From an uncultured delta proteobacterium (GTDB lineage Bacteria; Desulfobacterota; Syntrophia; Syntrophales; UBA8958): a stretch of DNA of 64,000 nt. The notes beneath the pieces were generated by a model. That model was not told the DNA's origin and made no database searches. It saw only the letters and a list, made by a program, of their open reading frames with translations. The stretch is taken from NCBI GenBank assembly GCA_903885795.1, contig CAISJV010000066.1:1-64000 (forward strand), in the 5' to 3' direction. Below, piece after piece: positions 17,301 through 24,509 of the stretch (its first letter is position 1; the number at the start of each line of letters is the position of its first letter). Position numbers and translations under genes: made by a program.

Positions 17301-18012
17301 TGATCGGTATAAAGATCCGGGCGTCAATCTGAAATATGCCGTGAAGGATGCCCGAGACATAGAGGATAAGCTCCTCCGGCAGTCTGCTACTATATATAAA
17401 CTGGGAAATATTCACCATGAACTGTTGACCGATGATAAAGCGACCAAGGAAAACATCACCGCCCGAATCGCTGAGCTTTCGCGCTTGGTCAAGCCTGACG
17501 ACGGCTTTATTCTTTTTGTCGCCGGCCACGGTGTGCTCCTCCAGAATCAATACTATATGCTCACCCATGACTACAACGGCCAGGTCAGTGACCAAAGCCT
17601 GATCAGTTCCAATGAAATCGTGGATATGTCCAAGAAAATTAAATCGCTCCATCAGTTGTTAATCTTCGATACCTGTCATGCCGGCGGCGTCGATTACATT
17701 GTCAGCGGTCTATATGACGCCCGCATCTCCGTACTGGCCAAGAAGATGGGATTGCACATCTATGCCTCGGCAAGCGACAAACAAGCGGCTATGGATGGAT
17801 ATAAGGGGAACGGGCTGTTCACTTATACCCTGCTGGACGGTCTGGCAAACAACCGAGAGGCCGACAAGTACAAAGACGGGCTGGTCAGCGTCGTTGGTCT
17901 TGGCGGCTACTCTAAAAAGACAACCGCTGCCATCTCGAAAGAAATCGGCCACAGTCAGACGCCATTGATTATCAATTTCGGGAAGGATTATCCTCTATAC
18001 AAGCTGCCGTGA
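14383..18012 (+). CDS. secreted PDZ - 14x WD40 - caspase (C14) protein
   Basis: A 1209-residue multidomain protein. A signal peptide (IIVWIILLLLGLPAATTAQ) predicts export. A PDZ domain follows (about 35-125, GLMVTGVDQGSPAQLMGLRKGDVIL). Then about 14 WD40 repeats (about 155-755, pattern FSPDGKY...LWD...TGREIRTFSGH), enough for two seven-bladed propellers. A connecting region starts GEWIVITPEGYYNSSPNG, and the C-terminal caspase-like domain (about 963-1209) has an intact dyad: His1049 in FVAGHGV and Cys1098 in FDTCHAGG. It starts 3 bases after the CoA-transferase stop, with the ribosome site inside that gene's last codons, so the two are co-transcribed. The likely role is regulated proteolysis in the periplasm with the propellers as sensor; the target is unknown. 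Confidence 0.92.
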   Translation: MRKTVTGKTIIVWIILLLLGLPAATTAQEKAWLGAQVQSLTPSASIDNARRSRPGGESGLMVTGVDQGSPAQLMGLRKGDVILTANMRKLASPVDLNNVVATLQPGEEIDFSVLRAGQQYTFFGRLMAAPQPPSPTTSRVPKTSISDDTEIFVQMGHTSRVVSVAFSHDGQFILGGDSGPSAMLWDTSTGKEIRSYKDFDGYITKVAFSPDGRFVLAGGYGGMSLKVWDFITGKGIWSVKGHANMGIACMTFSQDGRYVLSGNADNTMRLRDATSGKEIKTFTLRDGAEAAMAVALSPDTKHALSVGKDGILRLWDIASGHEIKSFHGRPGSVRAVAFSPDGRHVSSGTGKTLIKTWEIASGRETRSFSMETDDDVSGVSFSPDGKYVLSVGTDRVFRLWDLRFGKEIRTFSGHSILIYDTAFSSDSRYIASGSEDKTIKLWDTATGREIRTFSGNASWIYSTKFSPDGRQAVSASGDITVKQWDMAAGREIAAFPIHKSRVRWADFLPDGRRVLSISAGMRDNFRLWDTTTGKVELTLTGHASFVNAAAISPHGKYAISGGQDKLLKLWDLSSGLELKTFHGHTSEVNSLSFSPDAKFVLSADNSVLRLWELSTGREIRTFSGHRGKIFSAAFSPDGKYAVSGSVDKTIKLWNIATGQEIKTFSVHGGSVTSVAFSHDGRFISSGSGDNSVRCIETATGREISTFTGHSTWVNSVSFSPDDKYLLSSSFDGTTRLWDRATGKEMARFIGFNDGEWIVITPEGYYNSSPNGHKHLSIRMGNSIYGIDQFYDVFYRPDIVATRLKGEDISGLVTLTINEAIKNPPPVAQFTSAPSDAAMQPLVKVCYRAESTGGGIGEIRLFHNGKLIQSDGFYRGTLNTAGKVQLAAVNSKAIYEEMRSITIKGKAESGALLSRAKGEIYEDCREVEAVPGENEVSVMAFNSNNTVQGQMKTISFHSRLQPREPHLYVLSVGIDRYKDPGVNLKYAVKDARDIEDKLLRQSATIYKLGNIHHELLTDDKATKENITARIAELSRLVKPDDGFILFVAGHGVLLQNQYYMLTHDYNGQVSDQSLISSNEIVDMSKKIKSLHQLLIFDTCHAGGVDYIVSGLYDARISVLAKKMGLHIYASASDKQAAMDGYKGNGLFTYTLLDGLANNREADKYKDGLVSVVGLGGYSKKTTAAISKEIGHSQTPLIINFGKDYPLYKLP

Positions 18013-18018
18013 AGGAGC

Positions 18019-18091
18019 AACAGTTAACTGTTCATCAGCAATATTGAAGTGTTCAAGCCGCATGATACTTTCTTCCGAACAATCGATTGTT
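18019..18091. other. two 14-bp palindromes between convergent caspase and oleD genes
   Basis: AACAGTTAACTGTT (18019-18032) and AACAATCGATTGTT (18078-18091) lie in the 77-base gap between converging genes; the second overlaps the oleD stop. Neither has a T-tract, so they are poor intrinsic terminators. They may be coincidental or protein-binding sites. Confidence 0.3.
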
Positions 18092-19133
18092 AATTTGAAC
18101 CCTTCAACCAGGTCTGCAATCGAAGCAGCCCTTCTTCCATGGAAACTCGGGGTTCGTATTTCAGCTCCCGCCGGGCGGCGGAGATGTCGAACCAGTGGGA
18201 CGTCGAGAGTTCCTCAGCGAGAAACCTCGTCATCCGTGGCTCTCCCGGCAACTTCAGGGCCAGATGGATGCTTTCGGCCATGGCTCCCAGGATGACGGCG
18301 ACGGATTTCGGGATGCCCCGGCGAATCGGCGTAATACCCGCCATCGCCAGGATACGGTTGACAAAATCCCAGAGATTTACCGGCTCGCCATTGGAGATAA
18401 AATAGGCCCGGCCCGAGGCTTGCGGGTTGTCCATCAGGGCAGTTGCTGCCAGGAGATGGGCGGCGGCAACGTTGTCTATGTAGGTCGTATCGATGATGTT
18501 TTTCCCTGCACCCACGCGGATGATCTTTCCCGCCCTGGCCTGGGCGAGGATGCGGGGAATGATCTGGGTGTCCCCCGGTCCCCAGATGAGGTGGGGGCGC
18601 AGGGAAATGGTCCGCATGGACGGGGAGTCGGCGGCGAGGACCAGGCGCTCCCCTTCCGCCTTTGTGGCTGTGTAGGGAGAACGTGGATGGGCCGGATATG
18701 GAACGGATTCATCGGCTCCTTCCATGTCGGCATCGCCGAAAACAACGCTTGCGGAACTCGTAAAGACCAGCCTGCCGACGCCGACGCGACCGCAGGCAGC
18801 CAGGATATTCTTCGTGCCCACAACGTTCGGCCGATAAAAGGAATCGAAATCGCCCCATACACCGGCCTTGGCTGCATTATGGAAGACAATGGCGCAGCCT
18901 TCGCAGGCCCGCCTCACCGCATCAGGGTCCGTCAGATTCCCCCTGATCACTGTCACGCCCCGCTGCCGCAACTCCGGATAGTCTCCCCGGGCGAAACTCC
19001 GCACCTCATATCCGGCAGCCAAGAGGTGCTCGACAACGGCCCGGCCCAAAAATCCACCGCCGCCGGTGACCAGGACTTGCTTCACTGCCGGTCGGAGCGA
19101 TTCGGAACTGAATTCTTTTTTTTCAGTGCTCAT
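18090..19133 (-). CDS. oleD: OleD, 2-alkyl-3-ketoacid reductase
   Basis: A 347-residue extended short-chain dehydrogenase of the 3-beta-hydroxysteroid dehydrogenase type. It carries the nucleotide motif TGGGGFLG near the N-terminus and a YxxxK catalytic pair (SPYTATKAEGE). In the known ole pathway OleD reduces the 2-alkyl-3-ketoacid made by OleA to a 2-alkyl-3-hydroxyacid, using NADPH. It is the last gene of the minus-strand operon. ATG 19133 lies inside the end of oleC (11-base overlap, AATGAGCACTGA), indicating translational coupling; more upstream starts would run deeper into oleC. Assignment rests on fold plus operon context; alone it could be any 3-beta-HSD-like reductase. Confidence 0.88.
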   Translation of the reverse strand: MSTEKKEFSSESLRPAVKQVLVTGGGGFLGRAVVEHLLAAGYEVRSFARGDYPELRQRGVTVIRGNLTDPDAVRRACEGCAIVFHNAAKAGVWGDFDSFYRPNVVGTKNILAACGRVGVGRLVFTSSASVVFGDADMEGADESVPYPAHPRSPYTATKAEGERLVLAADSPSMRTISLRPHLIWGPGDTQIIPRILAQARAGKIIRVGAGKNIIDTTYIDNVAAAHLLAATALMDNPQASGRAYFISNGEPVNLWDFVNRILAMAGITPIRRGIPKSVAVILGAMAESIHLALKLPGEPRMTRFLAEELSTSHWFDISAARRELKYEPRVSMEEGLLRLQTWLKGSN

Positions 19134-20799
19134 TAAGCTTTTCCGCCGCCCAGACAGTAAGCTTCTCCCGGAATATCTTGGCATTGTGGCGGATGTCAAC
19201 GGGGAAACCGGAATGATAGAGAACCGTCCTTATCTCCCGGGTTATTTCGCTGGTCCGGGCAATCGCCAGGATTTCCGCCGTCAGCTTCTCTTTATCCTGC
19301 CCCGCGTCTCCCTGTTTGAGTTCAATGATGATTACCGGCCGCTTCTTTCCCGTCACCCCGACGCCTACAAGGGCCGAGCGCCTTACCCGGGGATGTCCGT
19401 TGAAGAGGGCCTCGCAGGGGATGGTGAAAAGGATTCCCCCGGCCGTTTCCACCCGGTGAGTCTTCCGGCCGCAGAACCACAACCGTCCCGTATCATCCAG
19501 GTAGCCAAGGTCCCCCATGCGGTGCCAGATGCCACCGTCGGCGTCCTTCATTTTAGCCACCCGGGTCGCCCCGGGATTCTGGTAATATTCCTTCGTCGTC
19601 ACCGGTCCCCTGACGACAATCTCTCCGATCTGTCCTTGGGGCAGGATAGTCGCGTCATCGATCCTTGCCAGCGGTTTTTCCGTAATCTCGACAATCCGGA
19701 CCTCCATCCCTGCCAGGGGCCTGCCGACACAGGTCCCACCGCCCGTTTCGGAAATTCTTCTGGTCTCGGAAAGGATCTCTTTACTATCGATATCGCTGAC
19801 GGGGAGGACCTCCGTCGCCCCATATGGGGTATGGATCCGGGCGTCGTCTGGCAACATGCGGTGCATGGCCTCCATGAGATCCGGCCGCACCGGGGCTCCG
19901 GCGGTGATTATCCGCTTGACGGCAGGAAGCTTCTTCCCTGTCTCCAGCCCGTAACGGGCCAGATTTTCCAACAATGCGGGCGATCCGTACATGCTTTTAC
20001 AGTTGTGCATCTCGAGGGCCTGAATGATTTTCTTTGGGTCCGCAGCACCGGGACGGGTGGGATCCATGTCGGGAATGACCGAGGTCATCCCCAGGACGGC
20101 GTCAAAAAGGGAGAAGAGGGGGAAGGTCGCCAGATCTACCTCATCCTGACCATAGCCGAAGTGGGTGCTCAGGTAACGGACCTGGGCGTCAAACATCCCG
20201 TGTTCATAGACGACGCCCTTGGGAGGCCCGGTGCTGCCGGTGGTAAAGAAGATAGCGGCCCGCTCATCGGGGCGGGCGGGAACGGGGGTAAAAGGCTGCC
20301 AGGGGGCCTTGCGAAAATCATTAAGGGTATATCCACCCCAGAAAAAGCGCCTGCCGACAGTAATCTTTACCTTCACGGTCGAGAATTTACCCGGTGAGAG
20401 GACCCTCAGGATATGGGCCAGGGGGATGCCGATGAAGGCCTCGGCGCCAATGGAGGAAAGATTATCCACCAACTTCTGCCGACCCATGCCCGGATCGATC
20501 ATCACCGGGATAGCCCCCACCCGGAAGAGGGCAAAGGTGACGGCAAACAACTCCAGGGACGGCCGGACCATGAGGATCGTCTTGACCCCCTTGGTAATCC
20601 CTACCTTCTGGAAACCGTGGGCCAGGCGGTCCGTTTCCTCCTCCAGTTCCCGGAAGGTCCAGTGGACAAAGGTTCCGGAGTTGGGAGCAGATGGACAGAT
20701 AACGGCCTTCTTGTCCGGAAGGAGGCGGGCGACGCGGGAGAGATGCTCACTGAGGTTCGAGGTGCTGTTGATATTTGGGGTGCTGGCTGGATCTTCCAT
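19123..20799 (-). CDS. oleC: OleC, beta-lactone synthetase (AMP-dependent ligase family)
   Basis: A 558-residue ANL-superfamily adenylating enzyme. The P-loop-like motif is IFFTTGSTGPPKGVVYEHG, followed by the PYGATE motif and the late Arg/Lys region (MGDLGYLDDTGRLWFCGRKTHRV). In the ole pathway OleC converts the 2-alkyl-3-hydroxyacid to a beta-lactone with ATP. ATG 20799 gives an N-terminus (MEDPASTPNINSTSNLSEHLSRVARLLPDKKAVIC) of normal length and lies 8 bases after the oleB stop; an upstream frame would overlap oleB by 130 bases. GGATAAG serves as a weak ribosome site. A long-chain acyl-CoA ligase role would be the alternative, but gene order oleB-oleC-oleD argues against it. Confidence 0.9.
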   Translation of the reverse strand: MEDPASTPNINSTSNLSEHLSRVARLLPDKKAVICPSAPNSGTFVHWTFRELEEETDRLAHGFQKVGITKGVKTILMVRPSLELFAVTFALFRVGAIPVMIDPGMGRQKLVDNLSSIGAEAFIGIPLAHILRVLSPGKFSTVKVKITVGRRFFWGGYTLNDFRKAPWQPFTPVPARPDERAAIFFTTGSTGPPKGVVYEHGMFDAQVRYLSTHFGYGQDEVDLATFPLFSLFDAVLGMTSVIPDMDPTRPGAADPKKIIQALEMHNCKSMYGSPALLENLARYGLETGKKLPAVKRIITAGAPVRPDLMEAMHRMLPDDARIHTPYGATEVLPVSDIDSKEILSETRRISETGGGTCVGRPLAGMEVRIVEITEKPLARIDDATILPQGQIGEIVVRGPVTTKEYYQNPGATRVAKMKDADGGIWHRMGDLGYLDDTGRLWFCGRKTHRVETAGGILFTIPCEALFNGHPRVRRSALVGVGVTGKKRPVIIIELKQGDAGQDKEKLTAEILAIARTSEITREIRTVLYHSGFPVDIRHNAKIFREKLTVWAAEKLNEH

Positions 20800-20807
20800 G
20801 TTTTTTC

Positions 20808-21758
20808 TTATCCGGAAAGGGGATGTTTTTTCAGGAATACCTGGATCAGTTGAATAATTGCTTCCCCTTCGTCTTCGAGAATATAATGCCCTCCCTTGGA
20901 AAATGTGTGTACCTCCGCTTCTGGAAATCGTCTGCACCATTCGGCCAGGATAATCTCGTCAAAGACAAAATCCCTCATCCCCCAGCAAATCATCATAGGG
21001 ATATGACTCAGGAGGTGGAGGTGCTCATCTGTCCACTTCACGAGGGCGTAACTCTTGTCTTTTGGATAAACGGGGATATCCTGGACAAAGCGCAAGGTAG
21101 CAATCCGGTTTTCCCAGGAGTCGTAAGGGGCCGTCAGGGCCTCCCTCACCTCCCCGGACATCGTCTTGGCAACGCCTAGAAAAGTGGCGCCATAGGAAAA
21201 GGCGTTAAAACCGCGCACCAGCAGTGCCGGAATGGCCGGAAAATGGCGGATGAACGATAATTGCCAGGGCAACTCCTTCCCTGCGGGGATGAGAAAGGCT
21301 CCCGTATTGAGAATGACGATCCGGGCGATCCGTTCCGGCCTCCGGGCGGCGCAGGCCATCCCGATCATCCCTCCCCAGTCGTGAACGATCAGGGTGACGT
21401 TGCTCGTCAGCCCTAAATGATCCAGGAGGGCTTCGAGATTATCGACATGGCTCTCTACGGTGTAATCAAAAATCTCGTCCGTCGGTCGCGAGGAAAGTCC
21501 GCAACCCACATGGTCCGGAACAATCACACGACAAGATGGACTCAGCGCCTTCACGATCTCGCGGTAATAAAATGACCAGGTGGGATTGCCGTGGACGGCC
21601 ACCACGGATGCCCCCTGCCCTTCATCCAGGTAGTGATAGAAATAACCACAGGCAGCCTTCAGCCAATGGCTCGCGAAAGGATATAAACGACGGTGCGGGG
21701 TGATATCAAAGGGGGGGGTGATTTTGTCCGCAACAGCATCAGCTGGTTCTAATTTCAT
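20808..21758 (-). CDS. oleB: OleB, beta-lactone decarboxylase (alpha/beta hydrolase)
   Basis: A 316-residue alpha/beta hydrolase resembling haloalkane dehalogenases. The oxyanion segment is VHGNPTWSFYYREIV and the nucleophile is Asp127 in IVHDWGGMIGM; a late acid/His pair is visible (FSKGGHYILEDEGE). In Ole systems OleB decarboxylates the beta-lactone to a cis-olefin. The Asp nucleophile, unlike the Ser of esterases, fits OleB. It is followed 8 bases later by oleC. A 126-bp palindromic element lies between it and the upstream ketosynthase gene. Confidence 0.9.
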   Translation of the reverse strand: MKLEPADAVADKITPPFDITPHRRLYPFASHWLKAACGYFYHYLDEGQGASVVAVHGNPTWSFYYREIVKALSPSCRVIVPDHVGCGLSSRPTDEIFDYTVESHVDNLEALLDHLGLTSNVTLIVHDWGGMIGMACAARRPERIARIVILNTGAFLIPAGKELPWQLSFIRHFPAIPALLVRGFNAFSYGATFLGVAKTMSGEVREALTAPYDSWENRIATLRFVQDIPVYPKDKSYALVKWTDEHLHLLSHIPMMICWGMRDFVFDEIILAEWCRRFPEAEVHTFSKGGHYILEDEGEAIIQLIQVFLKKHPLSG

Positions 21759-21816
21759 GATCCCGATATGAATAACATTTGATGAACTCGTAAAAAGTTA
21801 AAAAACAGTCACAATC

Positions 21817-21942
21817 GACGGCTTCGTAAAAAGATCCGCAGGCAAGGCGCGCAAGTCCTGAGGAATGAGGCGTACTTGTCGTACGCCGCAGTGACGAAGG
21901 ATGCCGCGCAACGCAGCATCCGGATCTTTTTACGAAGCCGTC
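21817..21942. repeat. 126-bp palindromic element between oleA' and oleB
   Basis: Perfect 21-bp terminal inverted repeats (21817-21837, 21922-21942; GACGGCTTCGTAAAAAG and complement) enclose a core with GGCAAGGC, GAGGCGTACTTGTCGTACGCCG and GACGAAGGATGC. The last bases overlap the TGA stop of oleA'. The core resembles the element at 5085-5208. There is no coding capacity. Inside an operon it could attenuate transcription between the ketosynthase genes and oleBCD or protect the upstream mRNA segment. Confidence 0.85.
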
Positions 21943-22825
21943 ACAGATTTCGGTAGAGGGCGAGAGAGACTGTTATCCCTGCTCCGACGGTCAGGAACAA
22001 ACAATTTTTCGCTGCGGAGAAGCGTCCCGAACTCATGGCCCGTTCCAGGGCAAAACCGATGCCCGCCGTGTGCACATTCTCCAGTTTGTCGGTCACGTCA
22101 ACGAGCTTCTCTTCCATACCCTTCTTCTTTTTGAGCTCACCAAGAAAGCCGGTCGGACTCTGGGATGGAATGATAAGATCTATGTCCTTCATTTTGAGAG
22201 AAGTCTCCTTTAAAAAAGCATCCAGGTTTTCCATGGTAAACTGGGCGCATGCTCTGGCAAATCCTTCTGCCTGGCTCATCACCAGGATATTTTTCATCTT
22301 CCGCTTATGCTGCTTCCATTCGATTCTGCCACGCAGATCATCAATAAAACGAGCCTCCGTAGCTGCCTTGAAATGGATGAATCCTCCCCCTTCCGCGCTG
22401 CGGGACAGGAGCATGGCGGCGGCGGCAGGGGTATAGTTGTAACCCTGGCTTTCACCGGGAACCGGGTCGGTATCGGCAGTAACGACCATACCGTAATCAA
22501 TCGTACCTGACTGGAGAAAGCCGTCCACGACCATCACACCGGTAAGCATCCCGCAGCCCCCGTTGGTCAAGTCAAAGGCAAAGGTGGTGCGATCCCCGGT
22601 AAAGAGCTCATTGGCGCCGATAGCCCGTTGAATGAAAGTAGCAATGGCGGGCTCCCCGATATGATGATCACGGTAAATACCTGTATTGACGAGGATACCC
22701 AGCATATTCGGGTCCAATTCAGCGTTTTTCAAGCAGTCTTTTGCCGCCTTTATTTCCATCTCAATGGAACCACGTCGGAAAAATCCCGGAGTGCTTAAAC
22801 CAACCGCATCAATTTTCGATCCCAT
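21941..22825 (-). CDS. degenerate ketosynthase III-like partner of OleA
   Basis: A 294-residue thiolase-fold protein of the FabH/OleA type. Aligned with the neighbouring OleA, the catalytic Cys position is Gly90 (FDLTNGGCGMLTG; a Cys sits one residue later) and the catalytic His is Ser221 (IIPSQSP instead of LVPHQTS), while Asn250 is kept. It also lacks about 45 residues near the N-terminus. It therefore looks catalytically inactive as a condensing enzyme. ATG 22825 overlaps the oleA end by 17 bases, so the two are made together, suggesting a heterodimer comparable to PqsB with PqsC or a chain-length factor. Alternatively it is a decaying paralogue, but the frame is intact. Its TGA stop falls on the end of the palindromic element. 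Confidence 0.85.
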   Translation of the reverse strand: MGSKIDAVGLSTPGFFRRGSIEMEIKAAKDCLKNAELDPNMLGILVNTGIYRDHHIGEPAIATFIQRAIGANELFTGDRTTFAFDLTNGGCGMLTGVMVVDGFLQSGTIDYGMVVTADTDPVPGESQGYNYTPAAAAMLLSRSAEGGGFIHFKAATEARFIDDLRGRIEWKQHKRKMKNILVMSQAEGFARACAQFTMENLDAFLKETSLKMKDIDLIIPSQSPTGFLGELKKKKGMEEKLVDVTDKLENVHTAGIGFALERAMSSGRFSAAKNCLFLTVGAGITVSLALYRNL

Positions 22826-23915
22826 AACGATCCACCAAATCATCCATAGTAAAAATTACGAAGCCAACAGTCAAACCCGAAGCCAAGGCCATAAGCATCA
22901 TCTTCTCTCCGGGCTTGAAACGCTTTTCATTAAGATAACTGTACAGGGCCAGGAAGTGGGATGTTGACGCGGTATTTCCATATTCCTGCAGGATCACGAC
23001 CATGTTCTTCACCCGCTTACCAAAATAATGGCCCAGTCTCTTGCCTCCCGAATAGACGGCCCGCATGGAGGTCTGGTGAGGAACGAGGTGATCGATATCC
23101 CCGCATTCTATTCCGAATTCTTGCAATGCCCTTCCCATAATAGGCGGCGTATCAGCGATTGCCACCTTATGAATCTTCCTGGCCTGAGTGGTCATTTGCG
23201 CCCCTGGCGCATCGCGACAAGGCCCGCCGATACAGAGATCGCTGTACTTGGACAGGGTGACAAAATTCGATACCTCCAATCTTGCTTTACCTTCCCCGGA
23301 TCTTTCTAGAATCACCGCGGCGCCACAGTCGCCGACGGTTAACGATGCCAATTGTCCGCTGAGAATGGTTTTAACGCGGGGAACGGCGTTACGGCTCGCT
23401 GATGTGAGGTTCTCACCGGAGATGACCATACCGCACTTGATGACCCCACGGCGGATAAAATCATCCATAATAAATACACCCGTAAGCATCCCGGCGCAGG
23501 CATTGGCGATGTCGAAATTCAAGGCCCGGGGCGCCCCGATGGCCTCCTTGACATACAGGGAAAAAGGTGGCTCCCAAACGTAAGTCGTGCCATCCTTATA
23601 CTTGGTAATGGAGCAACATATGATCATCTCCAGGTCTTCGGCCTTGTGCGTCGAATGCTTGAGACAGTCCAGGGCGGCATTGAGGGAAAGATCATAGGAA
23701 TCTTCTGTCTCCGAGCACACCCGGCGTTCCTTGATGCCGGTCAGACGTTCGAGATCGAGCTTTCCCCACATTTTTACCCCCTTCATTAAATCCTTCGTGG
23801 ATAGGCGTTGTTCAGGAACCTTGACGCCGATGCTCTCAAAGCGGCTGGCAAAGGGGGGAGATGAAGATGCGGAAGGGCCGGACGGACTTCCTTCTTTCGT
23901 TTTCTCAGTTTTCAT
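22809..23915 (-). CDS. oleA: OleA-like ketosynthase III (acyl-CoA condensing enzyme)
   Basis: A 368-residue thiolase-superfamily enzyme with the full triad: Cys140 in FDIANACAGMLTG, His280 in LVPHQTS, Asn314 in YGNTAST. In Ole systems OleA joins two long-chain acyl-CoAs head to head to a 2-alkyl-3-ketoacid. It is first in a minus-strand operon whose later genes match oleB, oleC and oleD in order, which supports OleA over FabH. An extra Ser/Pro-rich N-terminus (about 1-25) precedes the fold. ATG 23915 has GGAGGTG upstream with longer than usual spacing (about 14), so a start inside the Ser/Pro segment is possible. Product chain length is unknown. Confidence 0.88.
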   Translation of the reverse strand: MKTEKTKEGSPSGPSASSSPPFASRFESIGVKVPEQRLSTKDLMKGVKMWGKLDLERLTGIKERRVCSETEDSYDLSLNAALDCLKHSTHKAEDLEMIICCSITKYKDGTTYVWEPPFSLYVKEAIGAPRALNFDIANACAGMLTGVFIMDDFIRRGVIKCGMVISGENLTSASRNAVPRVKTILSGQLASLTVGDCGAAVILERSGEGKARLEVSNFVTLSKYSDLCIGGPCRDAPGAQMTTQARKIHKVAIADTPPIMGRALQEFGIECGDIDHLVPHQTSMRAVYSGGKRLGHYFGKRVKNMVVILQEYGNTASTSHFLALYSYLNEKRFKPGEKMMLMALASGLTVGFVIFTMDDLVDRYGIEN

Positions 23916-23941
23916 AATCTGCTCGGAACACCTCCAGTAAG

Positions 23942-23961
23942 GAAGGTTAAAAGGTTAACCT
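23942..23961. promoter_or_regulatory. operator-like palindrome at the ole transcription start
   Basis: The 10-bp palindrome AGGTTAACCT (23952-23961), with a second AAGGTTAA half site at 23943-23950, falls at the expected +1 of the ole promoter. A site there is well placed for a repressor of the TetR, FadR or similar type. No regulator gene is adjacent. Confidence 0.5.
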
Positions 23962-23967
23962 AGGGGC

Positions 23968-23996
23968 ATCATATTGGAATCACCCTGCCCTGTCAA
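23968..23996 (-). promoter_or_regulatory. sigma70 promoter of the ole operon
   Basis: On the minus strand TTGACA (23996-23991) and TATGAT (23973-23968) are separated by exactly 17 bases, a near-consensus promoter about 53 bases upstream of the oleA ATG. Confidence 0.75.
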
Positions 23997-24020
23997 TGGG
24001 AAATCCCTCCGAAATGGCCA

Positions 24021-24051
24021 TTGACACAACGGCATTTCATAGTATATGAAA
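24021..24051 (+). promoter_or_regulatory. promoter for the phasin-like / LolA-like / barrel genes
   Basis: TTGACA (24021-24026) and TATATG (24043-24048) with 16-base spacing, overlapped by the inverted repeat TTTCAT...ATGAAA (24036-24051). It faces away from the ole promoter, 25 bases further left, so both units could be co-regulated. Confidence 0.55.
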
Positions 24052-24097
24052 GCTCCACGATGGGGGATTCCGATAACGGATCAGAAGGGAGAAAGCG

Positions 24098-24478
24098 ATG
24101 CTGGATCTGGCAAAAAAAGCAGCCCTGATCGGCGCAGGGCTGGCCCTTGCGGCGACGGACAAAATTCAAGGCGTCGTTGACAATCTGGGAGAAAAAGGAG
24201 AAATCGGGCGCAAGGAAGCCCGGGAAGCCGTCGAAGGTCTCGTGGAAAAAACACAAAAAACTCGCCATGCCATCGAAAGCGAGACGGAAAAGGTTATGAC
24301 TGACTTTACCGCCTTCTGGTTCTATGCCAACTGGACGGATGAAATGGAGGATCAGGTGGAGAAAGTCGTAACCCTCCTCTTGAGGAAACTCCACATTCCG
24401 GAACGGCGGGAGTTGGAGGACATCAAGGCCAGGATTGAAGGGCTGGAGAAGGAAGCAACCCGGGATAATAAAAATTAA
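24098..24478 (+). CDS. small phasin-like (granule-associated) protein
   Basis: A 126-residue mostly helical protein. A short hydrophobic N-terminus (AALIGAGLALAATDKI) is followed by charged amphipathic helices (EIGRKEAREAVEGLVEKTQKTRHAIESETEKV) and a terminal coiled-coil stretch (LHIPERRELEDIKARIEGLEKEA). This resembles small PhaF/PhaI-type polyhydroxyalkanoate granule proteins, which coat hydrophobic inclusions. No PHA synthase is in the window, but the divergent ole operon makes hydrophobic hydrocarbons. Good ribosome site (GAAGGGAG). It is the first gene of a three-gene unit. Confidence 0.7.
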   Translation: MLDLAKKAALIGAGLALAATDKIQGVVDNLGEKGEIGRKEAREAVEGLVEKTQKTRHAIESETEKVMTDFTAFWFYANWTDEMEDQVEKVVTLLLRKLHIPERRELEDIKARIEGLEKEATRDNKN

Positions 24479-24509
24479 TCAATATTCAGTTTATCAAAAG
24501 GAGGCAGAT

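Noticed and set aside
14383-18012. The caspase protein as part of a CRISPR (type III-E-like) or other cytosolic defence system
   Set aside because: It has a signal peptide, no nearby Cas, nuclease or nucleotide cyclase genes, and sits behind a metabolic gene.
19066-20397. 443-codon open frame on the plus strand opposite oleC
   Set aside because: It lies antisense to a clear AMP-ligase and shows no domain; long shadow frames are expected in this codon usage.
21817-21942. The palindromic element as a tRNA, riboswitch or CRISPR-like repeat
   Set aside because: It has no cloverleaf, no known aptamer core and no regularly spaced repeats; the structure is simply terminal inverted repeats around a short core.
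22809-23915. Calling the ketosynthase FabH of fatty-acid synthesis
   Set aside because: No acpP, fabD, fabG or plsX nearby, and the downstream order matches oleB-oleC-oleD.
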